Shown here: positions 52,843-62,366 of the stretch, one piece after another
How positions within the stretch are numbered: position 1 is the first letter of the stretch
Layout of the letters: every line of letters begins with the position of its first letter
Source: an uncultured Clostridium sp.
Lineage (GTDB): Bacteria > Cyanobacteriota > Vampirovibrionia > Gastranaerophilales > Gastranaerophilaceae
DNA: 64,000 nucleotides
Reading direction: 5' to 3'
Assembly (NCBI GenBank): GCA_905212085.1
Contig: CAJMDF010000004.1
Span: 6,572-70,571, forward strand
The notes under the pieces: model-generated
The model's input: only the letters and a program-made list of their open reading frames with translations
Told to the model about the DNA's origin: nothing
Database searches by the model: none
Translations under genes and position numbers: made by a program

Positions 52843-54051
52843 ATGTGGGAAAAGGATATTAACATTAACGAAGTTAAAGAAATTCGCACAAGAACTACGG
52901 TTTATTTTGGTGTAGGTGCTATCAAAAAAATTGATGACATCGCTAAAGTTTTAAAAGAAAAAGGTATTGATAAAGTTATCGTAATGTCAGGTAAACATGC
53001 TTATAAAGCAACTGGTGCTTGGGATTATGTAGAAAAAGCATTAAAAGACAACGGAATCGGATATGTAAATTATGCAGAAGTTACTCCAAATCCAAATACT
53101 CATCATGTAAATGATGCTGCAAAACTTGCAAAAGATTTCGGTGCAAAAGGTGTAATTTCAATTGGTGGCGGATCTCCTACAGATGCTGGTAAATCTGTTG
53201 CTATATTGCTTGAATATCCGGACAAAACTGCTGAGGATATTTTTGATTTTACATTCACACCTGAAAAGGCTGCGCCTATTGTATCAATTAACTTGACACA
53301 CGGTACAGGTACTGAAACTAACAGATTTGCAGTTGTAACTAATTTAGAAAAGAATTTCAAACCTGCAATTGCTTATGATTGTATTTATCCTATGTTTGCA
53401 ATTGACGATCCTCAATTGATGACAAAATTGTCACCAAAACAGACAAGATATGTATCAATTGATGCAGTAAACCACGTAGTTGAAGCTGCTACATCTACAG
53501 TTGCTTCACCTTATTCAATTTCATTAGCAAAACAGGTAATTGAATTGGTTGCAAAATACTTACCAAAAGCTATTGCAAATCCTGAAGATTTAGAAGCTCG
53601 TTATTATTTGGCATATGCTGCTATGATGGGTGGTGTAAGCTTTGATAACGGTTTGTTACACTATACACATGCTCTTGAACATCCATTGAGTGCTGTAAAA
53701 CCTGAATTGGCACACGGTTTAGGCTTAGCAATTTTATTACCTGCGGTTGTAAAAACAATTTATAAAGACAGACCGCATGTATTAGCAGAAATTTTAGCTC
53801 CGATTGCTCCAGGTCTGACAGGTGATCCTGCAGAAGCTGATAAGGCTGCTAAACTTGTTCAAGATTGGTTATTCTCTGTAGATGTAAAAGAAAAACTTGT
53901 AGATGAAGGATTTACTGATGCTGATGTAGAAAGACTTACAGATCTTGTATATACAACTCCTTCACTTGCAGGTTTGATTGATATTGCACCTTCAGGTAAC
54001 GGCAGAGATGTTGTTAGAGAAATCTACAAAAATTCTGTAAAACCTCTGTAA
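52843..54051 (+). CDS. Iron-containing alcohol dehydrogenase
   Basis: 402 residues, group III alcohol dehydrogenase. NAD site SIGGGSPTDAGKSVAIL near residue 106 and THGTGTETNRFA near 155; the iron ligands are in the DAVNHVVEAATS segment and the HALEHPLSAVKPELAHG helix (His-rich). AAAGGAG before the ATG, strong promoter, own terminator: likely well expressed, possibly for ethanol fermentation. The aldehyde substrate is not defined by sequence. Confidence 0.95.
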   Translation: MWEKDININEVKEIRTRTTVYFGVGAIKKIDDIAKVLKEKGIDKVIVMSGKHAYKATGAWDYVEKALKDNGIGYVNYAEVTPNPNTHHVNDAAKLAKDFGAKGVISIGGGSPTDAGKSVAILLEYPDKTAEDIFDFTFTPEKAAPIVSINLTHGTGTETNRFAVVTNLEKNFKPAIAYDCIYPMFAIDDPQLMTKLSPKQTRYVSIDAVNHVVEAATSTVASPYSISLAKQVIELVAKYLPKAIANPEDLEARYYLAYAAMMGGVSFDNGLLHYTHALEHPLSAVKPELAHGLGLAILLPAVVKTIYKDRPHVLAEILAPIAPGLTGDPAEADKAAKLVQDWLFSVDVKEKLVDEGFTDADVERLTDLVYTTPSLAGLIDIAPSGNGRDVVREIYKNSVKPL

Positions 54052-54067
54052 AAATATATTAATATTT

Positions 54068-54098
54068 AAGCACCCTCTTATTTTTAGGGGGTGCTTTT
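54068..54098 (+). terminator. Terminator of the alcohol dehydrogenase gene
   Basis: AAGCACCCTCT stem with AGGGGGTGCTT and a T4 tail. Confidence 0.85.
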
Positions 54099-54114
54099 AT
54101 GTTAGAATTTTTTC

Positions 54115-54369
54115 ATGAAAATTAGAAATATCAGACCAAAAACTTATGTCAAAGAAATTTATGACAATAATAACGTATTAAGATATAAATCAAGATATAT
54201 AAAATCAACAAATACTTTAATCAAAGATGTATTTTTTCACCGAGATGGAAAAACAGTTGCTTCTATTACAAAATATGATTCTCAAACAGGAAACCCTATT
54301 AGGGAAGTTTTTTTTAATGCAATAGGGAAATATTTTAGTTCAATTGATTATGATAAAATAAAATATTGA
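54115..54369 (+). CDS. Small unknown beta-repeat protein
   Basis: 84 residues. Two repeats of a strand-turn-strand pattern (KDVFFHRDGKTVASITKYD and REVFFNAIGKYFSSIDYD) recall MORN-like or DUF2963-type repeats. No signal peptide. There is no ribosome site; a TATGTTAGAAT box just before the ATG suggests a leaderless transcript. Function unknown. Confidence 0.6.
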   Translation: MKIRNIRPKTYVKEIYDNNNVLRYKSRYIKSTNTLIKDVFFHRDGKTVASITKYDSQTGNPIREVFFNAIGKYFSSIDYDKIKY

Positions 54370-54394
54370 ATATAAATTATCGGGTTTTTAATTT

Positions 54395-56176
54395 ATGGTA
54401 CAAAAAGTAGAACTTTTAGCTCCTGCAAAGGATAAAAAAACTGCAATAACAGCAATAAATTCAGGGTGTGATGCGATTTATATCGGGGCATCGAATTTTG
54501 GGGCGCGTAAAAAAGTTCCGAATTCTTTGGAAGATATAAAAGAGATTGTAGACTACGCTCATAAATTTTATGTAAAAGTTCATGTGACTGTAAATACTAT
54601 TTTGACAGATGATGAGATTTTAAAGGCAAAAGAATTAATTCAAAAATTATACGATATTGGAGTTGATGCAATTATCGTGCAGGATATGGGAATTTTTAAA
54701 CTTGCATTAGATAATGAATTGCCGCCAATTGCACTTCATGCAAGTACCCAGTGTGATAACAGGGATTTAGAAAAAGTTAAATTTTTTGATGAAATGGGTG
54801 TTTCTCGTGTAATTTTAGCGAGAGAATTATCTTTAGATAAGATTAAAGAAATTTGCGCAAATACAAATGCTGAAATTGAAACTTTTATCCATGGAGCATT
54901 GTGTGTATCTTATAGCGGTCAATGTTATTTCAGTCACTATATCGGTGGAAGATCTGCTAATCGTGGTGAGTGTGCTCAAGCTTGCCGTAAAAAATATACT
55001 CTTGTTGATGAAAATGGGAATATAATTGCGAAGGATAAATACCTTTTGAGTATGAAAGATTTTAATGCTTCTCGGCATTTAAAGTCGTTAATTGATGCAG
55101 GTGTAAAATCGTTTAAAATTGAAGGACGTTTAAAAGACGAAAGTTATGTAAAAAATGTCGTAGCATATTATAGACGAGAAATTGATAAACTTGCACCTAA
55201 AACATCATCAGGACGAGTATTTTTAGATTTTGAACCTGATGTGAGAAAAAGTTTTAATCGAGGTTTTACAGATTATTTTTTGGATGGTCGTAAGATATGT
55301 TTTAACTTTGAAAGTCCTAAATCATTGGGAGAAAAAATCGGTAAAATTACGAAGGTTGGAAAAGATTATTTTGAAATTGGCGGACTGGATTCCAAGATGG
55401 CAGGAGAGCTGGCATGTATAAAAATAAATCCACAAGACGGGTTATATTTTAGCGGAAATGGCTGTCTTGTAAATAAAGTTGAGGGTAAAAAAATTTATCC
55501 TAACAAGATGGACGGCATAGTTGTTGGACTTGAGGTCTATCGAAATTTTGATAGTAAATTTGAAAAACAAATCGAAAATTCAAAAATTAAACGACAAATT
55601 GGTGTAAAAATCTCTTTTAAAACCGGCATTTTGACCGTTACAGATGAAGATAAAAATTCTGTTAATTTCACTTTAGCCAGTTGTGAAAAAGCAAAAAATC
55701 CAGAAAAAATGAAAGAAAATTTTATTGCCCAACTTAAGAAAACCGGTGATAGTGATTTTTATGTTGAAGCTATAGAAATTTCGGGAGAAATTCCTTTTAT
55801 GCCTATTTCTCAAATAAATGAAACTCGCAGATCCATACTTGAAATGCTGATGAATGAACGTTTAAAAAACTATAAACGCGAATTGCAAAAGCCTTTGAAA
55901 TTGGTAAAATTCCCAAAGGAATCCCTTGACTATAAAGCAAATATCCATAATCAATGTGCAAAAGAGTTTTATGAAAAATGCGGTTGTGAGGTATGTGAAA
56001 TGTCCGCAGAAAGCGGAGCATTCCCAAAAGAATTGATGAGGACGAAGCATTGTCTGAAATTTGCTTTTAATATGTGCAAATCGCCTAAAAATTTATTTCT
56101 TATTGATGAGAAAGGGAAGAAGTATCCTCTGATGTTTGACTGCAAAAACTGTGAGATGGTTGTTTTAGCCAAGTAG
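54395..56176 (+). CDS. U32 family peptidase-like protein
   Basis: 593 residues. N-terminal barrel starting VELLAPAKDKKTAITAINSG with DAIYIGASNFGARKK, then the U32 signature FIHGALCVSYSGQCYFSHYI followed by GRSANRGECAQACRKKY, whose four cysteines can hold a 4Fe-4S cluster. The C-terminal 200 residues form the DUF3656-like extension, ending in CKNCEMVVLAK. Relatives act in RNA hydroxylation or ubiquinone hydroxylation rather than proteolysis; the role here is undefined. Confidence 0.88.
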   Translation: MVQKVELLAPAKDKKTAITAINSGCDAIYIGASNFGARKKVPNSLEDIKEIVDYAHKFYVKVHVTVNTILTDDEILKAKELIQKLYDIGVDAIIVQDMGIFKLALDNELPPIALHASTQCDNRDLEKVKFFDEMGVSRVILARELSLDKIKEICANTNAEIETFIHGALCVSYSGQCYFSHYIGGRSANRGECAQACRKKYTLVDENGNIIAKDKYLLSMKDFNASRHLKSLIDAGVKSFKIEGRLKDESYVKNVVAYYRREIDKLAPKTSSGRVFLDFEPDVRKSFNRGFTDYFLDGRKICFNFESPKSLGEKIGKITKVGKDYFEIGGLDSKMAGELACIKINPQDGLYFSGNGCLVNKVEGKKIYPNKMDGIVVGLEVYRNFDSKFEKQIENSKIKRQIGVKISFKTGILTVTDEDKNSVNFTLASCEKAKNPEKMKENFIAQLKKTGDSDFYVEAIEISGEIPFMPISQINETRRSILEMLMNERLKNYKRELQKPLKLVKFPKESLDYKANIHNQCAKEFYEKCGCEVCEMSAESGAFPKELMRTKHCLKFAFNMCKSPKNLFLIDEKGKKYPLMFDCKNCEMVVLAK

Positions 56177-56870
56177 TACAGGTTTCAATAAATTTTTCAG
56201 GGTAGTCCAAATATAAATCTTCTGCATGAATACTTTTGAATAATTTAAAACTTTTTCGGCAAGTCGCTTTTTTATATAATAATTCGGTATGCCAAGGACA
56301 AACGGTCGGGTCTTTTTCGCCTGCAATGAATAGTGTTGGAACTTCTATATTTTTTATTACATCTATTGGTTTGATTTTTTCCCTCATAATTAAAGATGGG
56401 CGAATAGATAACCAGCGTTTCAGCTCGCATTTTTTTAGTGTCGGAAGCCAAGCTTCTTTTTTCCACATTTTATTTTCAATTTTATCAAAATCACAAGGGG
56501 CTGATACTGCAATTACTTTATCGACATCTTTATTTATTGCGCTGTGGATTAATACCAATGCGCCACCTAGTGAAAATCCTACAAGATAAATTTTTTCATA
56601 GTTTTTTTTTGCATAGTCAATGACTGTTTTTAAATCAATAGTTTCTTTACTTGTAAAGGTATAAAATCCTGAACTTTTCCCATGTCCTCTGCAATCAAAA
56701 GAGATTACATCAAAATTTTTAGAGAAATCATTTGCGATATTCATAAAAGCTTTGCTGTCTTTTGTCATAAACCAGCCATGTACAAGGATAATGATTTCTT
56801 TGTGATTATTTTTGAAATGATTTATTGCAATATTTATATTGTCTTCAGTTTTCAGGAAAAATTTATTCAT
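56100..56870 (-). CDS. Alpha/beta hydrolase
   Basis: 256 residues. HGWFMTKDS (oxyanion region), nucleophile elbow VGFSLGGAL near residue 97, catalytic Asp likely in AGEKDPTVCPWH near 200 and His in SIHAEDL near 220. Cytoplasmic esterase or lipase of the BAAT/YqkD-like type. Its last 25 codons lie antisense to the 3' end of the U32 gene (77-base overlap), and this tail (SHSFCSQTSEDTSSLSHQ) looks like added sequence beyond the fold. Confidence 0.85.
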   Translation of the reverse strand: MNKFFLKTEDNINIAINHFKNNHKEIIILVHGWFMTKDSKAFMNIANDFSKNFDVISFDCRGHGKSSGFYTFTSKETIDLKTVIDYAKKNYEKIYLVGFSLGGALVLIHSAINKDVDKVIAVSAPCDFDKIENKMWKKEAWLPTLKKCELKRWLSIRPSLIMREKIKPIDVIKNIEVPTLFIAGEKDPTVCPWHTELLYKKATCRKSFKLFKSIHAEDLYLDYPEKFIETCTTWLKQPSHSFCSQTSEDTSSLSHQ

Positions 56871-56997
56871 ACAAATATTTTATCATATTTTGACTTATGT
56901 ACAAAAAACCTTAAATAAAAAATGTAGATATCATACGAAAGTATGAGCAAGAAATGCAGGTTTTGGTATATATTTAAATGTACCAGAGGGTAGATTT

Positions 56998-58542
56998 GTG
57001 TTAAACGGTGTATTTCAACGACCTTATTTGAATAAAGATGCGCGTAGTCTTGTAAAGAAAAAACAAGATGAGGAGAAAAACGCGTCTTCTTCTGCTATCC
57101 AAAGGGAAGAACAGGCTAACCAAAATTCAAAAAGCAAAGGTCTTCAATATGTAGAACAAAAAAGACCGTCATATACTCCTGCTTATCAACAACAGAATAA
57201 TGGAGAACAAGTAGACTGGCGTCAAATGCGTTCTCAAATTCAAAGTCAGGCTCAATCAAGAAATCTACAACATTCTCAATTTCAACAAGCTTCTGCTCAG
57301 ACTCAGGAAGTTACCCCAACTAAAACTCTATCTGGTAGGAGTGCTGTAATTAATATTGCTCAAATTTTAAAGGATTTCAGAAATACAGCTGCAGCTATAG
57401 GAACTCCTGATAATTTAAAAGAAGAAGTAAACGGTTATTTATCTTTAATAGAAACTCAAGTTCAAAAAGATAATCCAAATACTAAACTTATCAAATCAAA
57501 TTTAAAAAATGCATCATCAATTTTAGACGGTTATATTTCCGAAACACTTAATAAAGATTCAAAAGTTGTAGAAAATTGGGTAGATGCCCTATTTTTGCAA
57601 CAAATTGATTTTAAATATAATGAAAATGATATAAACCCTCAATTTTTGGTAAAATTCCCTGAAGGAAGTACACAACAAGCCGAAAAAGCAGAAAATAAAA
57701 CAACCGTTAATGATACAGTAAAAGAGCCTGTACAGCAAGAGATTGAAACAGATTCAAAAGTTGTATCATTAATACCTCAAGATAAAGAGTTGAAATCTCT
57801 GTTTATTCAATCCAAGAAACTTTCTTATGCAAATCAACCTGAAAAAGCTATAGAAACTTTCCAAAGAGCTTTAAAAAGAGCTGATGAGGTCGGTGATACC
57901 GAAACTAAATCTAAAATTTATTATGAAGTTGGAAAAATTTATGATGATCATGATTATTATGCACAAGCTCTAAAAAGTTATAATCAGTCTTTGAAAAATA
58001 CAACTGATAATAATGTGAAAACAAAAGCTCATTATTCGATGGCACAGATTTATGATGATGTAAATCAAATTAAGCCTGCACTTGATCATTATTTTAGTTC
58101 AATATCTTTTGCCGGAGAGGCTGAAAATTTGGTTGCTCAATCTACATCTTTAACAAAAATGGGTAATATTTATACAGATATGTATGAAGATGAAGCAATG
58201 AATTATTATTCTATTGCAGATGATTTGGCATCTCAAACTGATAATTCAAGAGTAAAAGGTTTTGTATCTTCAAGCATGGGTAATGCTTATGAAAAATTTG
58301 GGGAATCTCAAAAAGCTTTAAAATCATATTCTAATGCAGTAAAGCATTACACAGATGCTGAAGCTCCTTTGAAAGTTGCGCAAAATTATGCAAAAGCAGC
58401 AGATATTATGGTTGAACACAGTAATGTTTCAAAAGCTAAAGGTCTTTTGACAAAAGCTCAAAATTATGCTCGTCAAACTGATGATCTTAATTTGATGAAT
58501 GAAATAAATGATAAATTGAGTAGTTTAGAATTATTAGGTTAA
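56998..58542 (+). CDS. TPR-repeat protein with disordered N-terminus
   Basis: 514 residues from GTG 56998 (AGAGGG upstream). The first 120 residues are Gln/Ser/Lys-rich and disordered; 120-190 is a helical domain (VINIAQILKDFRNTAAAIG); 270-510 holds about six tetratricopeptide repeats (KLSYANQPEKAIETFQRALK, ALKSYNQSLKNT, ALKSYSNAVKHY). A scaffolding role is likely; partners unknown. No signal peptide. Confidence 0.8.
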   Translation: MLNGVFQRPYLNKDARSLVKKKQDEEKNASSSAIQREEQANQNSKSKGLQYVEQKRPSYTPAYQQQNNGEQVDWRQMRSQIQSQAQSRNLQHSQFQQASAQTQEVTPTKTLSGRSAVINIAQILKDFRNTAAAIGTPDNLKEEVNGYLSLIETQVQKDNPNTKLIKSNLKNASSILDGYISETLNKDSKVVENWVDALFLQQIDFKYNENDINPQFLVKFPEGSTQQAEKAENKTTVNDTVKEPVQQEIETDSKVVSLIPQDKELKSLFIQSKKLSYANQPEKAIETFQRALKRADEVGDTETKSKIYYEVGKIYDDHDYYAQALKSYNQSLKNTTDNNVKTKAHYSMAQIYDDVNQIKPALDHYFSSISFAGEAENLVAQSTSLTKMGNIYTDMYEDEAMNYYSIADDLASQTDNSRVKGFVSSSMGNAYEKFGESQKALKSYSNAVKHYTDAEAPLKVAQNYAKAADIMVEHSNVSKAKGLLTKAQNYARQTDDLNLMNEINDKLSSLELLG

Positions 58543-58573
58543 AAAAAGAGGAGTAATTTTACTCCTCTTTTTT
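58543..58573. terminator. Bidirectional terminator between TPR and glyoxalase genes
   Basis: AAAAAGAGGAGTAA stem with TTACTCCTCTTTTT, AT-rich flanks giving T tracts on both strands. Confidence 0.88.
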
Positions 58574-58950
58574 TATTTTTTAGCCATAATTTCTATTTCA
58601 TTTCCGTCAGGATCTTTCAAGAATGCAATATACATATTTACTTCAGGCATGAAATAAGGTTCGTATAAATATTTATAACCGAATTTATTCATTTTTTCTG
58701 TAAATTCATCCATTGATTTAGCTTCAAAAGCAAAGTGTCCGAAAGCATTTCCATGTTCATAACCATTTGCTGGTGTATCATTGTTATATGTCATTTCTAT
58801 TTGAGTTTGACCATCTTCATCGCTCAAATAATATAATACACAATCGTCAAGTTTAACTTCACCTGTTCTGTTCAAATCTAATAGTTCTGTGTAAAATTTC
58901 ATTGATTCATCAATGTTTTTTACCCTAATCATTGCGTGTAAAAATTTCAT
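58573..58950 (-). CDS. Lactoylglutathione lyase-like VOC protein (glyoxalase I)
   Basis: 125 residues from ATG 58948-58950, with AAAGGAG upstream. Two VOC beta-alpha-beta modules; candidate metal ligands are His5 (FLHAMIRVKN), Glu in QIEMTYN, His in FGHFAFEA and Glu in GNEIEIM, the glyoxalase I set. It would detoxify methylglyoxal from glycolysis. It lies 23 bases after the FliK-like gene on the same strand. Confidence 0.88.
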   Translation of the reverse strand: MKFLHAMIRVKNIDESMKFYTELLDLNRTGEVKLDDCVLYYLSDEDGQTQIEMTYNNDTPANGYEHGNAFGHFAFEAKSMDEFTEKMNKFGYKYLYEPYFMPEVNMYIAFLKDPDGNEIEIMAKK

Positions 58951-58973
58951 TTTTTCTCCTTTATCCATACAAA

Positions 58974-60092
58974 CTAGTCTATATGTGATAATACTCCCTT
59001 AGATGTGTTTTTGTCAATTTCTATAACATGTCTTATTATTGTATGAGACATCAAAAGTAGATATGGATTTATTTCGTTAGTATTACTCATGTTAATCTTT
59101 GCTTGAGGTTTTTCTTGTTTTTCGTTCACGGTTGTTTGAGTGCTTGTCTCAAAAGATACGACAGATTCCATTGAATAGTGTTTTTCATCTCCTTCAATTC
59201 TTAGTAATAGTTCATCTTTCGGGAATTCTTTTATACATTCTATATTTACGTGTACTGAATTTGCACTTTCAAGAATTAATGTAGCAATTACATTCCCATA
59301 ATTGAGAGTTGTAATTGTAATAATTAAAATACTGTCACTACCGTCTTGAGCCGAACCAGATTCGATATCTAAGTCAAATCCTACACCTTCTTGCAGAGGA
59401 AGCCAAGGAAGATACAGAAGCATTAAAAGTTTCATTGTCTGAGCAGAATCATTTTGAGATGCTGCCGCAATACTTGCGTTAATTATTTTAGCAGTGTCTT
59501 TCAATTGTGATAAGTCTGTTATTCCCAATTTTGCAGAATTTGCCATTGTTGTAATTAATTTTGCAATGGCATCTTTTCCGTTAGCCTGAATCATTGCGGA
59601 AATTTCTGAAAGATTTATCAGACCTGTTGATGAAATAGGAAGATTTTTCAAAGAATTTTGAAGTTGAGCTAATACAGCTTTGTTGCCTGTAAGCAGAATA
59701 TTTTGAGCTTCTGTCAAAGATAATCCTTGCAATTGTGCTAATATTTGTGCTTGGGTTTGTGATAAAGCATTTCTTTGCATATTAATTTGGTTTGCAAAAC
59801 GCTGATTAAATTGAGCAAGTGTTATATTCCTTTGCAGAATGTATAATAATTCATTCATGTTTTTCGGCAAATTCATCATATCTTTTACGTAAGCTGATTG
59901 ATCCACTCCTGCCATATTTGCAAATTGAGGTGATGCAATAGAATTATTACTTATATTATTGGCAGGTGATTGCTGCGGAGTGGGGGTAAAAGATGTTTGT
60001 GCAGGCTTATTTGCAGCAGCTTTTTGTTGAGCATTAAGCGCTTGATAATTTACGAATTTTGAAATTAAATGCCCTAAGTTCAAATCTGCCAT
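58974..60092 (-). CDS. FliK-like unknown protein
   Basis: 372 residues. N-terminal 60 residues Gln/Ala/Pro/Thr-rich; the middle is helical with Gln/Leu/Ala-rich repeats (LSQTQAQILAQLQGLSLTEA). The region from about residue 240 (LPWLPLQEGVGFDLDIES, then TLNYGNVIATLILESA) resembles the compact C-terminal domain of flagellar hook-length protein FliK. No flagellar gene lies in the window. Function unknown; a secretion-system ruler is only a possibility. Confidence 0.55.
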   Translation of the reverse strand: MADLNLGHLISKFVNYQALNAQQKAAANKPAQTSFTPTPQQSPANNISNNSIASPQFANMAGVDQSAYVKDMMNLPKNMNELLYILQRNITLAQFNQRFANQINMQRNALSQTQAQILAQLQGLSLTEAQNILLTGNKAVLAQLQNSLKNLPISSTGLINLSEISAMIQANGKDAIAKLITTMANSAKLGITDLSQLKDTAKIINASIAAASQNDSAQTMKLLMLLYLPWLPLQEGVGFDLDIESGSAQDGSDSILIITITTLNYGNVIATLILESANSVHVNIECIKEFPKDELLLRIEGDEKHYSMESVVSFETSTQTTVNEKQEKPQAKINMSNTNEINPYLLLMSHTIIRHVIEIDKNTSKGVLSHID

Positions 60093-60132
60093 AGATTAAA
60101 TTATAATGATTTTTCCGGATTTGTCCAGTGGA

Positions 60133-61128
60133 TTAATCTTTAACCGGTAAATAAGATTGCGGATAGTTGTAATCTTCTTTAAATCCAAGATGTCTATACA
60201 TTTTTAGGGCTTGGAAATTGTTTGTCTCAGTTGTTGTATTTACTTCTGTAATTCCTTTTATGCCACTGTCAGCCATTTCAATAAGTTTTTCTACGGATTT
60301 TTTCAACATATGTTTTGACAATCCCTTACCTTGATGTTCTTTTCTTATTGAAACGATAGGGATATTTGCAATTCTTCCTCCTGTAAGGTTCATAAAACAG
60401 AAGCCTACGGGGATATTGTTATATAGCATAACTGTTGTTGCTTCGGGTAAAAATTCTGCATAAATATTTTTTACGATTTTAGTAATGATATCACGTGTAC
60501 CTTCAAGTGTTTTAAATCTTGGGTCAAACAATGCATCTGCAGAATCTTCAAAACCTTCTTGAACTACTTCTACTGCATCTTCAAAATATTTATCCTGCCA
60601 GTCTACAAGTCTGTATTCATTATCAAGTTGAGATAATTGGGTAATTTTCAAAATTTCTCTCGAATTTGTACCTGCCATCATAAATCTTAAAACTGCAATA
60701 CCTACGAATTTAAATCCGTATCTTGCGATATCGCCGATTAAATTCTTTTGAGAGCCTAACATAGGGTAGCATACAATTTTGTCTAATCTTTCAGCTTTTG
60801 TAAGTTCTAAGAATTTTTTAATTAAATACATTGCACGTTCTACCATATTTTCCATTTTAAACGAATGGATTATATTAAGCTCAATAGCTTCCGATATAGC
60901 GGTTGTGTATACCAAAAATGCAACAGGAATTGTATTATCATACAGGACAAGACATTCAATTAATTTCTTCCCAACAGCTTCTGTAAAACCATCAAAATCT
61001 AAAGGTTCAAGTTCAAAATTGTATTCTGTAACTGCACGATCTCTAAAATCGTTGTATACACTTGCAAAAGCTTTGTAATCATTTGGGGTTAATAATCTGG
61101 CTTCAAAGTTGTTGTTTTCGTCTGTCAT
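60133..61128 (-). CDS. GNAT-family acetyltransferase, two-domain
   Basis: 331 residues. The C-terminal half is a clear GNAT fold with acetyl-CoA motif SIRKEHQGKGLSKHMLKK near residue 270 and a C-terminal MYRHLGFKEDYNYP segment. The N-terminal half has the remains of a second GNAT fold (ARLLTPNDYKAFASVYNDF, PVAFLVYTTA). Substrate unknown. It lies 28 bases after ribBA on the same strand. Confidence 0.85.
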   Translation of the reverse strand: MTDENNNFEARLLTPNDYKAFASVYNDFRDRAVTEYNFELEPLDFDGFTEAVGKKLIECLVLYDNTIPVAFLVYTTAISEAIELNIIHSFKMENMVERAMYLIKKFLELTKAERLDKIVCYPMLGSQKNLIGDIARYGFKFVGIAVLRFMMAGTNSREILKITQLSQLDNEYRLVDWQDKYFEDAVEVVQEGFEDSADALFDPRFKTLEGTRDIITKIVKNIYAEFLPEATTVMLYNNIPVGFCFMNLTGGRIANIPIVSIRKEHQGKGLSKHMLKKSVEKLIEMADSGIKGITEVNTTTETNNFQALKMYRHLGFKEDYNYPQSYLPVKD

Positions 61129-61156
61129 TTCCTTAATTCCTTGTTACTTGTAATGA

Positions 61157-62365
61157 TTAAATCATATGGTGCATTTTATCTTTTTTAGTTTCCATATAAC
61201 GTTTATTATATTTATTAATAAACGGTGGTATTTTTACTATATCATGTACAGTTAATCCGTAACCCTTCAAACCGACGATTTTTTTAGGGTTATTTGTAAT
61301 CAAGTTAAAATTGTTAAAACCTAAATCTCTAATTATTTGTGCCCCCATGCCGTAATCTCTTAAATCAGGTTGGAAACCTAAAGACACATTTGCTTCTACG
61401 GTATCTTGCCCTTCTTCTTGAAGATGATAGGCTTTAATTTTGTTAATTATTCCTATTCCTCTGCCTTCATGTCCTTTCATATATACAAGAGCACCTTTGC
61501 CGTATTCATTAATCATTTGAAGTGCGCTGTGTAATTGGTAGTTACAGTCACATTTTAAACTGTGGAAAATATCACCTGTCAGACATTCACTGTGAACTCT
61601 TATTAAAGGAATTTTGTCAGATCCGTCATCTTTTACTAATGCAACACTTTCTTGACCTGTCATGTGATTTACGTATCCGTAAATTTCAAATTCACCAAAT
61701 TGTGTCGGAAGATGTGCTTCTGCTTCGCGGGTCACAATTTTCTCTGATTTCAGGCGATATGCTATTAATTCAGCTACTGAAATGAATTTAATTCCATGTT
61801 TTTTAGCAAATTCATATAATTCATCACGTTTAGCCATATGACCGTCTTTGCTCATAATTTCGCACATCGGACCTGCTGGGATGTGTCCGCATAATCTTGC
61901 TAAATCAACAACTGCTTCAGTATGACCTGTGCGGGTAAGAACACCGCCTTTTCTTGCTACACAAGGAAACATGTGTCCGGGACGTCTTAAGTCAGACGGT
62001 TGTGCGTCAGGAGCAAGGCAGACTTCAATTGTCTTTGCTCTGTCAAATGCTGAAATACCTGTTGTTACTCCATATTTTTCGTTAGCATCAATACTTACTG
62101 TAAAGGCTGTTCGCATGCTTTCTGTGTTTTGCTCTACCATTTGGTGAAGTTGCATTTTTTCTGCTATTTCTGGTGCAATCGCAAGGCAGATAAGCCCTTT
62201 CGCATTTTCAGCCATAAATTTTATAATTTCAGGTGTGACCATTTGCCCTGAGCAAATTAAATCACCTTCATTTTCTCTGTCTTCATCGTCTGCTACGATA
62301 ATCATTTTACCGTTTTTAAAATCTTCTAAAGCATCTTCTATACTATCAAATTTAAAATTTTCCAT
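61157..62365 (-). CDS. ribBA: RibBA: DHBP synthase / GTP cyclohydrolase II
   Basis: 402 residues. N-terminal DHBP synthase (about 1-200): DDEDRENEGDLI and RPGHMFPCVARKGGVLTRTGHTEA. C-terminal GTP cyclohydrolase II: RVHSECLTGDIFHSLKCDC with the three zinc cysteines, and MKGHEGRGIGIINKIKAY. Both first committed steps of riboflavin synthesis in one protein. It follows ribE with one base between the genes. No FMN riboswitch is seen upstream. Confidence 0.97.
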   Translation of the reverse strand: MENFKFDSIEDALEDFKNGKMIIVADDEDRENEGDLICSGQMVTPEIIKFMAENAKGLICLAIAPEIAEKMQLHQMVEQNTESMRTAFTVSIDANEKYGVTTGISAFDRAKTIEVCLAPDAQPSDLRRPGHMFPCVARKGGVLTRTGHTEAVVDLARLCGHIPAGPMCEIMSKDGHMAKRDELYEFAKKHGIKFISVAELIAYRLKSEKIVTREAEAHLPTQFGEFEIYGYVNHMTGQESVALVKDDGSDKIPLIRVHSECLTGDIFHSLKCDCNYQLHSALQMINEYGKGALVYMKGHEGRGIGIINKIKAYHLQEEGQDTVEANVSLGFQPDLRDYGMGAQIIRDLGFNNFNLITNNPKKIVGLKGYGLTVHDIVKIPPFINKYNKRYMETKKDKMHHMI

Positions 62366-62366
62366 T

